NCBI GenBank assembly: GCA_016800925.1
Contig: JABCPU010000205.1
Location: forward strand, 55,995-119,994
DNA: 64,000 bases
Source of the DNA: Suillus spraguei
Lineage: Eukaryota; Basidiomycota; Agaricomycetes; Boletales; Suillaceae
Direction of reading: 5' to 3'
The notes under the pieces are model-generated. The model saw only the letters and a program-made list of their open reading frames with translations, searched no databases and was not told the origin of the DNA. Below, one piece after another: positions 13,517 to 24,327 of the stretch; position 1 is the stretch's first letter, and every line of letters starts with the position of its first letter. A program made the translations under genes and the position numbers.

Positions 13517-15423
13517 CATCATCATCATCATCACCCATTGCAAGTGCTCCAAGTAAGCTCAGCCCGATGCCCGTCTCACCATCTTCCTCTCCCTCCGCGC
13601 TCTCCAGATGGCGGTGCAGCGCAGAAAATTGCGTGCTCTGGTCGTGTTCTTGGTCATGGTCATCATTAAAATATAGCGAAGAATCATCTGCGTCCGAGGT
13701 CGACTCTGGTACTGACGACGCAGTGGACGGTGGGGATGGCAGAGACTGTGACATTTCTTGTGGTAGTAGCGGGAGAGGCGAGCGTGGTGGACTGCTCTTT
13801 GCGGGGAGGGTGAAAGATTCCGGGAGTGGTGAGCGTGATGGGATAGGTGAGTAAGCGCGTGAAGTTGTTCCTGATCCAGGCGATGGAAGCAAAGGCGACA
13901 ACGGCGAGAACATCGGGCTCGCTGGGAGTCGCGGCGACTTGCTGAGGCGCAGCGGAGCCACGGTCAACCCTTTCGTTGTGTTAGTCACAAAATTGGTGAA
14001 GGACGACGATGAATTTGAAGTGGGAGCGGAGGTCAGGGAGCCATACGTCGAGCTTGGATTCAGAAAGGTTCCTGACATGGACTCAGAGGCGGATGTAGAG
14101 ATGGAACCTGACGTGGACTGAGACATCGAAGGTGAATGATTCGACAGAGAATGAAGGAGTTTTTCTACAGATCCTGCAGAGGAAGTGTGTGTCGAGCCTA
14201 AAGAAGGGATGGATTGCGCACTCGAGGTAGCGGTGGAGTGTGATGAAGACGTTGGTATTGAATCCATTGATGAAGACGAGGTAGGCACCGATTTTGTGCT
14301 CGACGAAGCCTGTACCGAACCAGATGAAGACGACGGCACCACTCCGCTCGACAAAAACGAATCCTCGCTACTACGCCACCCATCACCATCGGAGAACGTG
14401 GTCGAGGCAGCGCTTGGCGTTGATGCAACTGAGTACGCAGATGACCCAGACACAGATGCTGTCAACTCCTGTGCAGGACCCCTCGTTCGTTCGTATTCTC
14501 TCAAGCGCTCAGGGGAGGATGAGTGTAGATATGTGTCAACCGAAAGCGGCTTCGATCTGACTGGCGAGCTCCCGGGACGTGAGTTTAAAGCACTGTCGGC
14601 TCTTGCCACTGAACTTCCAGGACGATTCGCATTAGAACTGCCTGCTCTTGCGCCGCTGGAGTTCTCTGACCACGATGGTGATACTCGCTCAAGTGACATG
14701 GGACGTGTATCGGCAACACCGAGCGATCCTCGTTTCGCCATGATAGGGCGCTTGAGTTTCCCGTGAAATTTCACATCTGTACCAGAGAAGCGTCCCACAA
14801 CACCTTCGCAGAAGCCCTGTTGGTGAATCGATGTTAGTAGTGTGTCGACCGAAAGGACAGAAGAATATGAAAAGATTCAAAAGAAAGTGTTAAAAACATG
14901 GCAAATGCGTAGAGAATATAGTAAAGATACAAGAATAGACATAAACTGGGACAACGCAAAGAAGAATACGCACCAAGTAATACCCAGTTTCAGGAAGTTG
15001 CATCAACACTGTGATTTCATCATCCTAGGGGCGAGACACGTTAGTATTTTGAGAAAAGGATTCCACAAAGATAGTTATTCTAAGACTCAGAGGTGATCCC
15101 TCACGGCCCAAACAACATGAAATTGTATGTCTCGGCCAAAATTATCTTGGCACTTGGAAACTGAACCCAACGGTATCCTGAACCAAATAGCCAAAACACT
15201 GCCAGAAATGAACTGCTGTACCCAAACTCATGCTCACCTTGAGAAACATGAGATCACCAATTTCCCTTGCGACGCAATCCACAGTCGCTGTACAACGCCC
15301 AACGCCTCCCTTGGCGGCAAAGCGTGTCCAGCGGGCAAGCTCCTGGGCAGCCATTGGCTGCCAGTTGGTACTTCCGGTGATGGGTACGGTAAATAAGAGA
15401 GAACTTTTCAAATATGACGACAC
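9008..15423 (-). CDS. Very large SH3 - disordered - TBC domain protein (Rab-GAP-like, catalytic fingers absent)
   Basis: About 1,945 residues in seven exons (introns 15025-15237, 14817-14973, 11098-11148, 9710-9766, 9427-9477, 9304-9352; all keep the frame). Residues ~20-100 form an SH3 domain: IGDLMFLK, DDEITVLMQLPETGYYL and GFCEGVVGRF lie on three consecutive exons. A ~1,500-residue Ser/Pro-rich region with a poly-Asp tract follows. Residues ~1,640-1,890 are a TBC domain with VRYLVW (RxxxW motif), YSSGLTSIAGHLLLL and SWFSTLFVRTLPVDYLHRIW. TBC domains normally accelerate Rab GTP hydrolysis with an Arg and a Gln finger. Here IxxDxxR reads IEKDAKT and YCQG reads YSSG, so both are missing. A role as a membrane-traffic or polarity scaffold is an inference. 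The start is uncertain: ATG 15354 is an alternative. Confidence 0.85.
13411..13543 (-). repeat. GAY trinucleotide tract encoding poly-Asp/Glu
   Basis: A nearly pure run of Asp codons with a few Glu, Ser and Asn codons in the linker of the SH3-TBC protein. A second acidic block lies at about 13070-13150. Such tracts are prone to slippage. Confidence 0.9.
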
Positions 15424-16424
15424 AGACGTATTGGTTGATATGTGGAGCCAGCGTTACGTTCTTGGGTATGGAATCGAGTTTAGTGGGTATATGAGGATAC
15501 CACAGATGTCCGAATGTCGGTCAAACGAAATTGCAGCAGCAGATGGACGTAAACTGTGAAAACGAAGAGAAAGGAGTGAGCATGTATTTTTGTCACGGCT
15601 CGGCCTGTCAAGAATGGAGATCAGAAGACAGGGCAGGTACAGATCTGTGGAACATGACAATCATAGACATCTTGCCCTGGAACGAACGCGGGAGTACACG
15701 TTGCAGGACTCACGGTTGCGAGACTCACCTGTGGATTAACTGTGCTCAACGTCGCCAGAGCTCTCGCTAATGTGCACAACCGACACTGAATCGGAAAAAG
15801 AGTTTGAATACTTAAATGAGATTATATAAGCCGTATTATCCTCGCACTTGCGTAAATGTATTACATAGTAACGAGTAATAAAACACGTACATACAAACCT
15901 GCTTGGCACCTCCTGCAATCGGAATCTTTGAAGTAACGGTGCAGTTGGCGCTACGATTTTTCGGAGGTTGATGACTTTCCATAGAGTTTAGTAGCCGGGA
16001 CCGCATTGACAATGCCGCGGCAACACGCAAGTTTTAACTTGCGGTTCCTAGCTGTATCAGTTCTGGGGTACTTGTCACTGTCAACTAACTTCACCCCTGA
16101 CCCCGTTTCCCACTTAATACTCCCTGCTGGCAATGGCAGAATTATTTATGACTTCTTGACACTAAGAAATCCTTTCCTAATAGTAATTTATCTAGGGGGA
16201 CATGATGCGCTTTGTTCTACAAAAGTTTGTATCAATCAATTGATCAGTATACATCTTGTCGGCATTCATGGAACCACCGAGATCCTGGATATTGTACCCA
16301 AAACTACCGCGCATGCTAGGATTACATGTAAAAGGGTAAGACCGGTGCTCGACGTTATCTACTTCAATATGTACCCAGGCATTATGATCGTGTTGTCCAG
16401 CCTCACCTCAACCGCTTGTAATGG
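15424..16424. other. No gene recognised
   Basis: The 5' flank of the SH3-TBC gene and further repeat-poor DNA. Short open frames on both strands lack motifs and splice structure. Confidence 0.45.
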
Positions 16425-16720
16425 GTTATCTCCCAAAATACCCATATCAGATTTAATTCGAACATGGGCTAGCGGAGCGCTCTATGCCGACATCGCTTTG
16501 TCCGCTCGGCTGGGCGCCAGTTCTAATTCCAAGAATTTAGTCTATCAGCTCAGAAGCTGGGAGCTAATCAAAGGCTGGTGGTATGCAAACAATTCAAAGT
16601 GGAATATCACCTTTTTGAGTCAAGACTCACTGCAAATGTGGCCTCAGAACAAGGGAGAAACGAGCGAGTAGACGTGCACAACTCGCAAGTAAAGATCAAA
16701 GACATTTGCATAATTATGCG
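16425..16720 (+). repeat. Dispersed repeat R1, copy A
   Basis: The most diverged of three related copies. Shared landmarks are CCGCTCGGCTGG, ATCAGCTCAGAAGCTG and ATTCAAAGTGGAATAT, followed by CTCGCAAGTAAAGAT. No coding capacity is conserved between copies, so this is probably a non-autonomous element or a decayed transposon. Confidence 0.6.
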
Positions 16721-17015
16721 GAACGTCTCGGAAATATCCGAAGTAGGACCCCGTAAGCACCGAGAACGCGCAGTGCGATAGATAGTAGACTTGCTTTCAA
16801 TGATAGCTTCACCTTCCATATCCCATGAGCCTGAAATACCTCAGTTTGAGACAGTCTTTGTTGTAAATCTTAATACATATACAAAAACTGGACAGAAAAC
16901 AATGGCGAAACCAAAGTCAAGGAGGTGAAGTCTATGAAGGTCAAAGAAGTCGTATTTCACGTCTTGAATTCCTCACGACTATGCTTGCGAAGCACGATAC
17001 ATCACTCGATAAGGT

Positions 17016-17170
17016 TACCGAGAAGAAATGGTACACCTCGGCCGAATACTCGTGTGGTTGTAATGTGGCCTGCACAGGGTGCGAAAGAGTGTATGTAGAG
17101 ATACAAAAACATTGCGGCGTGCTCGTAGTTCGTGCTGTAGCTCATGTAAGAACTACGAAGGTTCCGGCTG
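17016..17170 (+). repeat. Dispersed repeat R2, copy A
   Basis: Shares GCCTGCACAGGGTGCGAA, then GTAGAGATAC and GTGCTCGTA-type words, with a shorter copy at 19709-19790. No function is visible. Confidence 0.5.
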
Positions 17171-17307
17171 CGAGTTTTCATAGGGGTGTGGGGCCTGTTA
17201 AATGTCTGCGAGCGCTGAATAGTTAGACGATCGTTAGCGATACAGTAATCCACTGTCACTTGCGTCAGCAAAACTTCGAGCATGTGCTGTGCTGTGATAA
17301 ATGAACT

Positions 17308-17460
17308 CAGGAGGCTGGACGACGTGATGTATTATGGGCTTATAGTCACCACCACTGAAGGAATCTATCATGTTGCCTGTGCTGATGACCTGAGGACAGA
17401 ACGTTAAGTTTGCGATTGTTACAGTAGTTTATTCATTTGATTTTGCGTTCTAAAGCATGA
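17308..17460 (-). pseudogene. Relic fragment of a 2OG-Fe(II) oxygenase gene
   Basis: About 150 bp align without large gaps to 30999-31145 inside the intact oxygenase gene. They span the start of its last exon, the whole preceding intron and the end of the exon before it. Because the intron is retained, the copy arose by genomic duplication, not through mRNA. Substitutions and small indels break the frame. It lies directly against repeat R1 copy B. Confidence 0.7.
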
Positions 17461-18030
17461 GTCCCAAGATACCTAAATGTATATTAATTGGTCTGTACAC
17501 GGTGAGCGTCGAATATGGGCCAGCGGAGCATGCCGTGCTGTCTATACCAAAATTACTTTGCCCGCTCGGCTGGACGCTAGTCCTACTCCTGGTACATACC
17601 TTATTCCAAGCATTTTACCTATCAGCTCAGAAGCTGAGACTCCAGCTGATCAAAGGCTCGTGGGATGCAAATTGATTCAAAGTGGAATATTACCTTTTCG
17701 AATCGAGGTTGCGCACCAGGTGAAGGCAGCTCAAAGCTTGGTGCATGTGACTTCAACATCGCGATAATATATACGATTAAGGTACTTTGATGGTGCGGAG
17801 GAATATCGGGTAGTGGGTGGCCAACTTTGAAAGATTAGAAGGGATGCTATGACGGCGTGAGGCGAGAAGTTTGCGGATTCATAGTCGCGCCAGACTAAGT
17901 CAAGCAGGCTGGGTCGCCAACTTTATCGCGCCACATAAGAAGATAGGAAGTGAGTTGAAATGGAACAAGTTTGAAAGTTTGGAACGACGTCGTGCGGCGA
18001 GAGATAGTCGAGTATATTCAAAGGCACATC
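17461..18030 (+). repeat. Dispersed repeat R1, copy B
   Basis: The copy most like the one at 24328-24760. They share TGATCAAAGGCTCGTGG, GAGGTTGCGCACCAGGTGAA, GGTGCGGAGGAATATCGG, GCAGGCTGGGTCGCCAACTT and CGTCGTGCGGCGAGAGATA in the same order. Reading frames are not preserved. Confidence 0.75.
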
Positions 18031-18924
18031 GGCAGCGGGAGCCGGGACCTAATATGGGAATAAAAATCCACACAAAAGTTTACAGACGGCACTCTCTACC
18101 CACTAAAGTTGGTGAATTTGGGGATACAGGCGTCACCGTGATTGAATTTCCATATTGAGATCATGAAAATATCATACAGATTCTGGAATGAAAAGCTCAT
18201 CCATATCAAAATTCGACAGTGGCTCGATCCTAACTTGAAGGTCTGTCCTTCGATCCTAATATGAAATATTAACTTACCTCGATTACAACAGAAACATCAA
18301 ATGCCATACAAACCATTGGTTAGGTGGCGTGACATGGAAATGGAAACCACGGTCCTTGGCAAGCGTTCTGGTGAGGATCTGCTTGTTGCTGACTTGGTTG
18401 GAAACCTCCTCCACCCAAATTCCACACATATCAGATTTGGATTCGGAGGATGGATTTGATGACGGTGCGGACTGGCTGAATAGCGATCACAGCCTTCCTG
18501 CGGAGTCCAAGACAGTGGAGAAAAACTCGTTTATGCTTGCTGGTATTGATTTACGTTCACTTTATCTATGCGAACCACTTTCAGAGTCGAGCGCTAAACA
18601 AGCTTCGAGTCGCAGCCTGTTTCTGCGCCCATGAAGAAGGTCGGGAGTTCGTCAGTCTCTATCCGATCCTTCTGATTGGAAGTAATTCACCAGATTCACT
18701 CAAATTCACGGTAAATTAGCAGCCTTCAAGTTGTAAATTCATGGTAGTTCACGCGGGTAAATTTGAGAGCCTTTGGGAGCATTGTGAATTCACCCTGCGA
18801 ATGTCGGAAAATTCAAAATACACCGTGCACTACTACCAAGGGTGTCCCACAGCAACTTTCACTTCAGGAATCAAGCCTTCAACAGGAGATATCGGAATGT
18901 TAAAACTGGTGCATATAAAGAGGG
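18031..18924. other. No gene recognised
   Basis: One open frame (18329-18634) has an acidic stretch (SDLDSEDGFDDGADW), but no start context, splice structure or family is evident. It may be a relic. Confidence 0.35.
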
Positions 18925-18988
18925 TCTACCATGTCGGTGAGTCGTGTGGAAAGATTCAAGATGCAAACCCGTACTCACATTTCAAGGA
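18925..18988. repeat. Upstream duplicate of the intron/exon-2 edge of the secreted-protein gene
   Basis: About 60 bp (ACCATGTCGGTGAGTCGTGT ... CGTACTCACA) repeat 19037-19096 with roughly 80 percent identity. The block covers the intron of the small Cys-rich gene and its donor, about 110 bp away in the same orientation. Confidence 0.65.
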
Positions 18989-19006
18989 CCCAAGGGGAGT
19001 CACTAA

Positions 19007-19226
19007 TTACTCAATTTTACGGCACATTTTCTTGTGCTACCATGTTGGTGAGTCGTGTGGATAGATTCAGCAAACTATTCGTACTCACACATTCACTTGG
19101 ATGTTCGCAGTGTCTGCAATGTTTACTATGTTCGCAAAAGATAGGACAGTGGTGGTGCTGACTGTCCGCACTGGCAGATATTGCTGCTGTCAAAACAACA
19201 ATGGCAATGAGAAAAGAGAAACGCAT
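19007..19226 (-). CDS. Small secreted cysteine-rich protein (53 aa)
   Basis: Exon 1 (19089-19226) encodes a signal peptide, MRFSFLIAIVVLTAAISASA, and the mature start DSQHHHCPIFCEHSKHC. A perfect GTGAGT donor opens a 58 bp intron (19031-19088); exon 2 (19007-19030) adds KMCRKIE and a stop. After cleavage the peptide is about 33 residues with six Cys (27, 31, 37, 40, 46, 49) and several His. Six Cys in so short a chain suggests a disulfide-knotted or metal-binding peptide. Small secreted proteins of this type are common in Agaricomycetes and some act as effectors, but nothing here shows a function. If the intron is read through, the frame still ends after 69 residues, without the sixth Cys. 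Confidence 0.7.
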
Positions 19227-19436
19227 TGTTTGTGAGGATAAGAGGTAGGATCGAATGAATCTGAAGGTGATGGTACTAAGAAGACGCCTTTTATATCATG
19301 ATGCTGAGCGGTGAGCAAATATTGTCCATGGCAATGTATTAACATTTACTATCCACCTGAAATCTCATTTCAAACAGATGACGTCTGCAATGACAGCAGA
19401 TCGCCACCTAACGTCTACCTGAGAAAGCAGGGTCAC
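19227..19436. other. Upstream region of the secreted-protein gene
   Basis: Promoter-side flank for the minus-strand gene. No further gene is seen. Confidence 0.4.
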
Positions 19437-19505
19437 CTTTGCATGTAACGAAATATCACTTTGCAAATCATTAATGAAGGCCAATCCATCGGCGATAATG
19501 GGCCT
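19437..19505 (+). repeat. Direct repeat R3, copy A
   Basis: About 65 bp with TAACGAAATATCAC, TTAATGAAGGCCAAT and CATCGGCGATAATGGGCC. Nearly identical to 20396-20467, about 960 bp downstream in the same orientation. Confidence 0.8.
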
Positions 19506-19708
19506 TGCCTCATAGATGAGCTGGTGCCAGCTCGTGTCTCTGCACCCAATTACCTTGAATTCACGACTTTGCAAAGCACCCTCATATGATTATCTGATGC
19601 CACAGCAACAATGGGATCCCACTTATTTTTATTATAGTCGCACAGAAGCTATGGACGTCGACATTATGTCGCTCAAGAGCACGGGCCAAGATACTCTCGT
19701 GACTATAA

Positions 19709-19790
19709 TATAGCCTGCACAGGGTGCGAAGAAGTGTTTGTAGAGATACTGCAGTGTGCTCGTATGTTCGTACTGTAACTCACCAAGGTA
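19709..19790 (+). repeat. Dispersed repeat R2, copy B
   Basis: Short partial copy of the 17016-17170 sequence (GCCTGCACAGGGTGCGAA start). Confidence 0.5.
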
Positions 19791-20395
19791 CATAGTGGGA
19801 TTTCGACGAATGGTTGTAGTGAGAAAAACTATCGTTTATACTGAGGTTGTGACGGCAGCCACGAGGTCCATCGTTTGCATGGTGATATGAGGTGGCAGTT
19901 AGCCTGATAGTTTTGTATAACCAGTGTCTTGATATCAAGTAAATAACAAATACTTGTGACAGAAGGTCGATGTCGGTGAACAACACGTATGCGAGCTTTC
20001 GAATCTAGTGAGACGGTGCGTCGTGGCATGCTGGAGTGTTTCATTGAACGAGCGCGTAGTGCGTTTCCGCATAATCATGGAAACAGCTGTAAGTAATGGA
20101 ATAATGCACAATCTCAGCTGACTCACGTTAATTCGGACTACACTCCATACTACTCTTCCCATCGTCGTGCGGCTTCACGAAGCACTCAAGACATGTTTCA
20201 AGCCAGCTGTGTGCGAAACTAATGAGATTCCCGAAAATTTGGTGGCACGTGTGACAAATTTTAAAAAAGGAGTTCAAGTCATGATTCAGTCAACTAGCCG
20301 AAGTTGCAGGTGTCAACACCTGTCAATTGGTTGCTCTCGCACTTGGTGGCAATCAACAGGCTAGAAAAGTTGAACTCCCAGTCAAGAACAAGGAC

Positions 20396-20500
20396 ATATT
20401 TGCGCGTAACGAAATATCACCTTGCAAATAATTAATGAAGGCCAATGCATCGGCGATAATGGGCCTTAGGGCTGCACACCGTACCGTATACCGTACATTA
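20396..20500 (+). repeat. Direct repeat R3, copy B, followed by a possible transposon end
   Basis: R3 runs to GATAATGGGCCTT. It is followed at once by AGGGCTGCACACCGTACC and alternating CCGTAC words, which resemble the end of a hAT-type element. No matching inverted end was found nearby. Confidence 0.5.
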
Positions 20501-20829
20501 CATTGGCAACGGACAAAGCAAACGGTACAGTATGGAGCATTATACGGACATACGACGTACTAGTATGTACGGAATACAAACCAAGTTACAGCAGTGTGCA
20601 ATTCTAGTGAGATTTATATTGCTTCCACTACGTGTCATATACAAATATTTCCATGGTAAAATGGAAATAAAACCAATTCAAAAATGCCAACAATCGAAAT
20701 CCCAGTCAAACCTAAGCTCAGCGCGCGCGCGGCCTGGGAGCGACGAACCACTGCAGTTCTAAGACTTGCCTGCGCCATACGTCAATGATGAGAGAATAAG
20801 GCACCTCTCCGAGGCTGACTGGTTGACCG

Positions 20830-21182
20830 AAAATTCAGTAGAAGAAGACGACAAGGTCGAGGTTGATCAGCTGGAGTTGCGTGTTGTCCGTATTGTGATC
20901 ATCTGTAATGGCGTGTAGAAGTACGCTCGTTCTTGCTAGTTTCATCGAAGATAACGAACTCTGAACCATTGCCAACAAAGAATAAGTGGTGTGGTGATGC
21001 CGTGATGGTGACATTGTGTTCGACTGCAAGCCAGATGCAAAACGGCGTCGCAGAGACAGTGGGAAGCGAGACAGATGCCAGCGCCGGGCGGGCGATGGCA
21101 GAACTGATAGTGGGATAACATAATCAGCGATAGAGGGCAGAAATACGAGAGAGACAAAAACGAGTCTCAGAAGAATCATCTC
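20830..21182 (-). pseudogene. Possible decayed small-protein gene
   Basis: On the minus strand one frame starts with a hydrophobic leader (MILLRLVFVSLVFLPSIAD). A different frame further on reads ASPHHLFFVGNGSEFVIF and DETSKNERTST, which looks protein-like. An intron ending at CCACTATCAG with a CTGAT branch site may connect the two, but no donor gives the right phase. Family unknown; a relic or an intron-rich gene are both possible. Confidence 0.3.
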
Positions 21183-22020
21183 TCATTGGCTGCGACCCGC
21201 GGGTACACCTCGTCTGCCCTCCCTCAGCTGTGTTCGCCCTCCCTCGTTTGGTCTACACAGATATTCAGTCCGTTGCAAGCCTTCTTGATGTTGCCGGCGA
21301 GGATGAGGAACTCGAAGATGGGTAGGATAGTACATTGGACTAGATATTACTACGTATGGAAAGCCAGACCACCTCAGAACCTTCCTAGTAAGGTAAAAAT
21401 AACCTTGTGCGACTCGCCACTGTTCGAAAAAATGAAAATTTATTGACCTTCAGTTATTTAATGCGTGTGCAGGTCTGGAGCTCCGGCCGCAAGAAATATA
21501 TCTTATGAAAGCAGACGATGGAATAGTTTGTGCCTGCAAAGCATAAACCATGCAAAAACGCAATGATGGCTTCCAAATCTAGGCTCAGACAAATGTTCCA
21601 CCTTGGTCACGGTGAACAGTTATCGCAATGATTTAGACACACCTTCTATGTGCCCCAACAGCAAAATACTAATAGGTCTCTTTGCTTGCAAAGTTCTTGA
21701 TCGCGAGTGCATTCTAAAATCATTGCAGATACTCTGTGCAGTGGTCCACAGATCAGTGCCTGATATCGTAGACACATCTACAGACACCAATCCATCCAAT
21801 ATGCAATCGACTAAGCCCGAAGAGGAACTACATAAAACCTGCGGCAGCCTCACGAGTCACAACACCCAATATAATTAGTGTTTTGGACTGGATGCGTATC
21901 TGAAGGTATGACTCGCCATGGAGCAAATGCGACAACAATTTGCACAGAGGCTAAGATGAACATCTAAGGAAACTATTCATTAGTGACGAGGTGTGTTGTG
22001 ATTGGAAAAAAATGTTGTTA
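21183..22020. other. No gene recognised
   Basis: AT-balanced sequence between the decayed gene and the tandem array. Open frames on both strands are short and show no domains. Confidence 0.4.
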
Positions 22021-23215
22021 TCGGCAGGTTTCTAACCTACACAATCAAAGAGAAGCGCCTGTTGTAGCAACCACCAGGCTAGACCAGTTACAGTGAACTT
22101 CCAAAGAAAGCATCCATGAGTGGATATCAAGGTGTGACCTGATAAAAAACCTCGTGATCGGCAGGTTTCAAACCTGCAGTCTAAGAGAAACAGATTTTGG
22201 TTCTGTCGTAGCGACCATCAGGCTAGACCAGTTGCGTGAACTTCTAAACAAACTATTGATGAGTGAATATCAAGGTGTGTTCCGGTAGAAAAAAGCTCGG
22301 CGTCAGCAGGTTTCGATCCTACATAGTCCAAGAGAAAGAGATTTTGATTAGGTTGTAGCAACCATCTGGCTAAGACCAGTTCCGGCGAACTTCTCAAGAA
22401 ACCATCCACGAGTGAATGTCAAGGTGTATTCTGATAGAAAAAAAACTTGTCGTCAGCAGGTTTCAAACCTGCACAGTCCAAGAGAAGCAGATTTTGATTC
22501 TGTTGTAGCAAACACCAGGCTAGACCAGTTGCGATGAACATCCAAAGAAACCATCCACAAGTGAATGTTAAGGTGTATTCCGATAGAAAAAACCTCGTCG
22601 TCGGCAGGTTTCGAAACTGCACAATGCAGGGGAAACAGATTTTGATTCTGTCGTAGCAACCACCAGACTAGACCAGTTGCGGTGAACTTCCAAAGAAACC
22701 ATCCACAAGTGAATGTCAATGTGAGTTCCAATAGAAAAAACCTTGTTCTCAACAGGTTTCAAACCTGCACAGGGGAAGAGAAACAGATTTTGATTCTGTG
22801 GCAACCACCTGGCTAAGACCAGTTACGATGAACTTCTAGATAAACCATCTATGAACGAATGCTCAAGTGTGTTCCAATAGAAAAAAACTGTAGGTTAACA
22901 GGTTTCGAACCTGTACAGTCCAAGATAAACAGATTTTGATTCTGTTGGCAACCGCCTGGCTAAGGCCCGTTACAATAGACTTCTAAAAAGAAATCATTCA
23001 TGAATGAGTGAATGTAAAGGTGTGTTCGACAGAAAAATCGGAGTTAAACTTGTTTAACTAAGTTGAATCGATTCGCGACGCTGGTCGAAACAACCTCGTG
23101 ACTCTGCGTCATACTTAGAGGCCCCTTTACCAATCTAGATAAAGTGTCTGACTGATAAACCTTGTCATCGGCAGGTTCCAAAGAGAAACATATGTCGATT
23201 CTGTTGTGGTAACCA
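22021..23215 (-). repeat. Tandem array of tRNA-Leu(CAA)-like units, period 147-149 bp
   Basis: About eight units. The conserved core sits at 22191, 22339, 22488, 22636, 22783 and 22930, with partial units near 22043 and 23195. Read on the minus strand, each unit has an A-box-like TAGCCAGGTGG or TAGCCTGGTGG, then a perfect 5 bp anticodon stem ACAGA/TCTGT around the loop ATCAAAA (U33, anticodon CAA), a 14-nt variable region, and a T-arm such as ACAGG-TTCGAAA-CCTGT (B box GGTTCGAAACC). A run of 6-8 T, a Pol III terminator, follows. A matching acceptor stem could not be drawn, so the units are tRNA-derived rather than normal tRNA genes. Between units lies a conserved spacer (GGATGGTTTCTT... TTCACTTG). 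Protein-like open frames here are by-products of the period. Confidence 0.75.
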
Positions 23216-24327
23216 CACTGGCCAGGTTAAAGTCTTTAACTCTTCCACTTGGCGACTCACGAGACTTCCAAAATTGAAAACTTATGGGCACCCTGATTGA
23301 CACGGCCCGAAAAAGATGACATGAACAATAAAATTCGAACGTTCACGAGACAACACAATTGCCCCGACGAGGGACGAAGACTGAGATAATTTTAATTCAC
23401 CATCATTAGCAGCAGGTTCAATATGGTTGACATCACCACTGGGTGTGCCGTGCGCGGGGTTTCTGGGAACACAGCTCGAGACAATCAGCAGATACTAAAA
23501 AAACAAGGAAATGAGACACTGTCACCACCTTGAAGGCCAGACATAGAGGATTGAAGACAGGAGTCTCATCTTCCCACAAAACGGTGGCCATGAAGCAATC
23601 CAGTTCATCCCAAACATAACATCATGACCTCGAACTCAACATCGACAGTGAGAGTACGGCAATGGATCACTGAGGCTATGGGGATTTCAGCGAACGCGAA
23701 CTTGGCCGAGCGAACGAGCAATCGAAGAAGACGAGAGAAGAATACGATTCAGGGTCAAAAGCAACACATGCAGGAAGACGACCAATTTGAATGAGGTCCC
23801 AGTGGTAAAACACGATATAACGCACTCCCTTATGGTAGTGGGGATAAATCTATATGACGCATTAGAATGGTCGCACAAGGTGTTCGGAGGCCAATGGAAG
23901 CATTAACTTACTAGGAAGGTTTGAGAAGTGGAAGCCTTGGAAGTAGAGCACGGTGGTCTGGCTTTCCATAACTACGGGCATCTTTGTGTTAGCTGCATGC
24001 ATGAATTGTATGGCAGAAGTACCTCCTAAACGATGAGAAAGACATCAGATATATGTTCAATTTTATCGCACGTACCGTCGCTTTATCAATCCTTCGGAGA
24101 CATCACCCTTCCAGAACGAGAACCCAACGGCAGAGACAAAGCTGGCTGATTGAAAAGCCACTCCAAACCAAACAAACGCCCGCGTCCATCGTCCTCGCGC
24201 AAGCCTGGATCAGTATTAGAGTTACATATATAACATACATGCACATAGCACATCGATCAAGTACATATAGTACGTACTGTCCGGCATATGGCCTCGCCCC
24301 ACTGGACAATAAACAAGAAAAAAAATT
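23216..24327. other. No gene recognised
   Basis: The sequence beyond the array, including a hydrophobic minus-strand open frame at 23687-23878 without supporting structure. No repeat is shared with the rest of the window. Confidence 0.4.

Noticed and set aside
13090..13854. Long plus-strand Ser-rich frame opposite the SH3-TBC gene
   Set aside because: The complement of poly-Asp/Glu codons; the minus strand has intact domains and splice sites.
22218..22804. Overlapping minus-strand frames such as TCGWFLWMF repeats
   Set aside because: Explained by the tRNA-like tandem units; no protein signature.
22021..23215. Functional tRNA-Leu gene cluster
   Set aside because: Anticodon and T arms are good but no acceptor stem pairs, so functional tRNAs are unlikely.
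22021..23215. CRISPR array
   Set aside because: The organism is a eukaryote, the units are ~148 bp and the spacers are themselves conserved.
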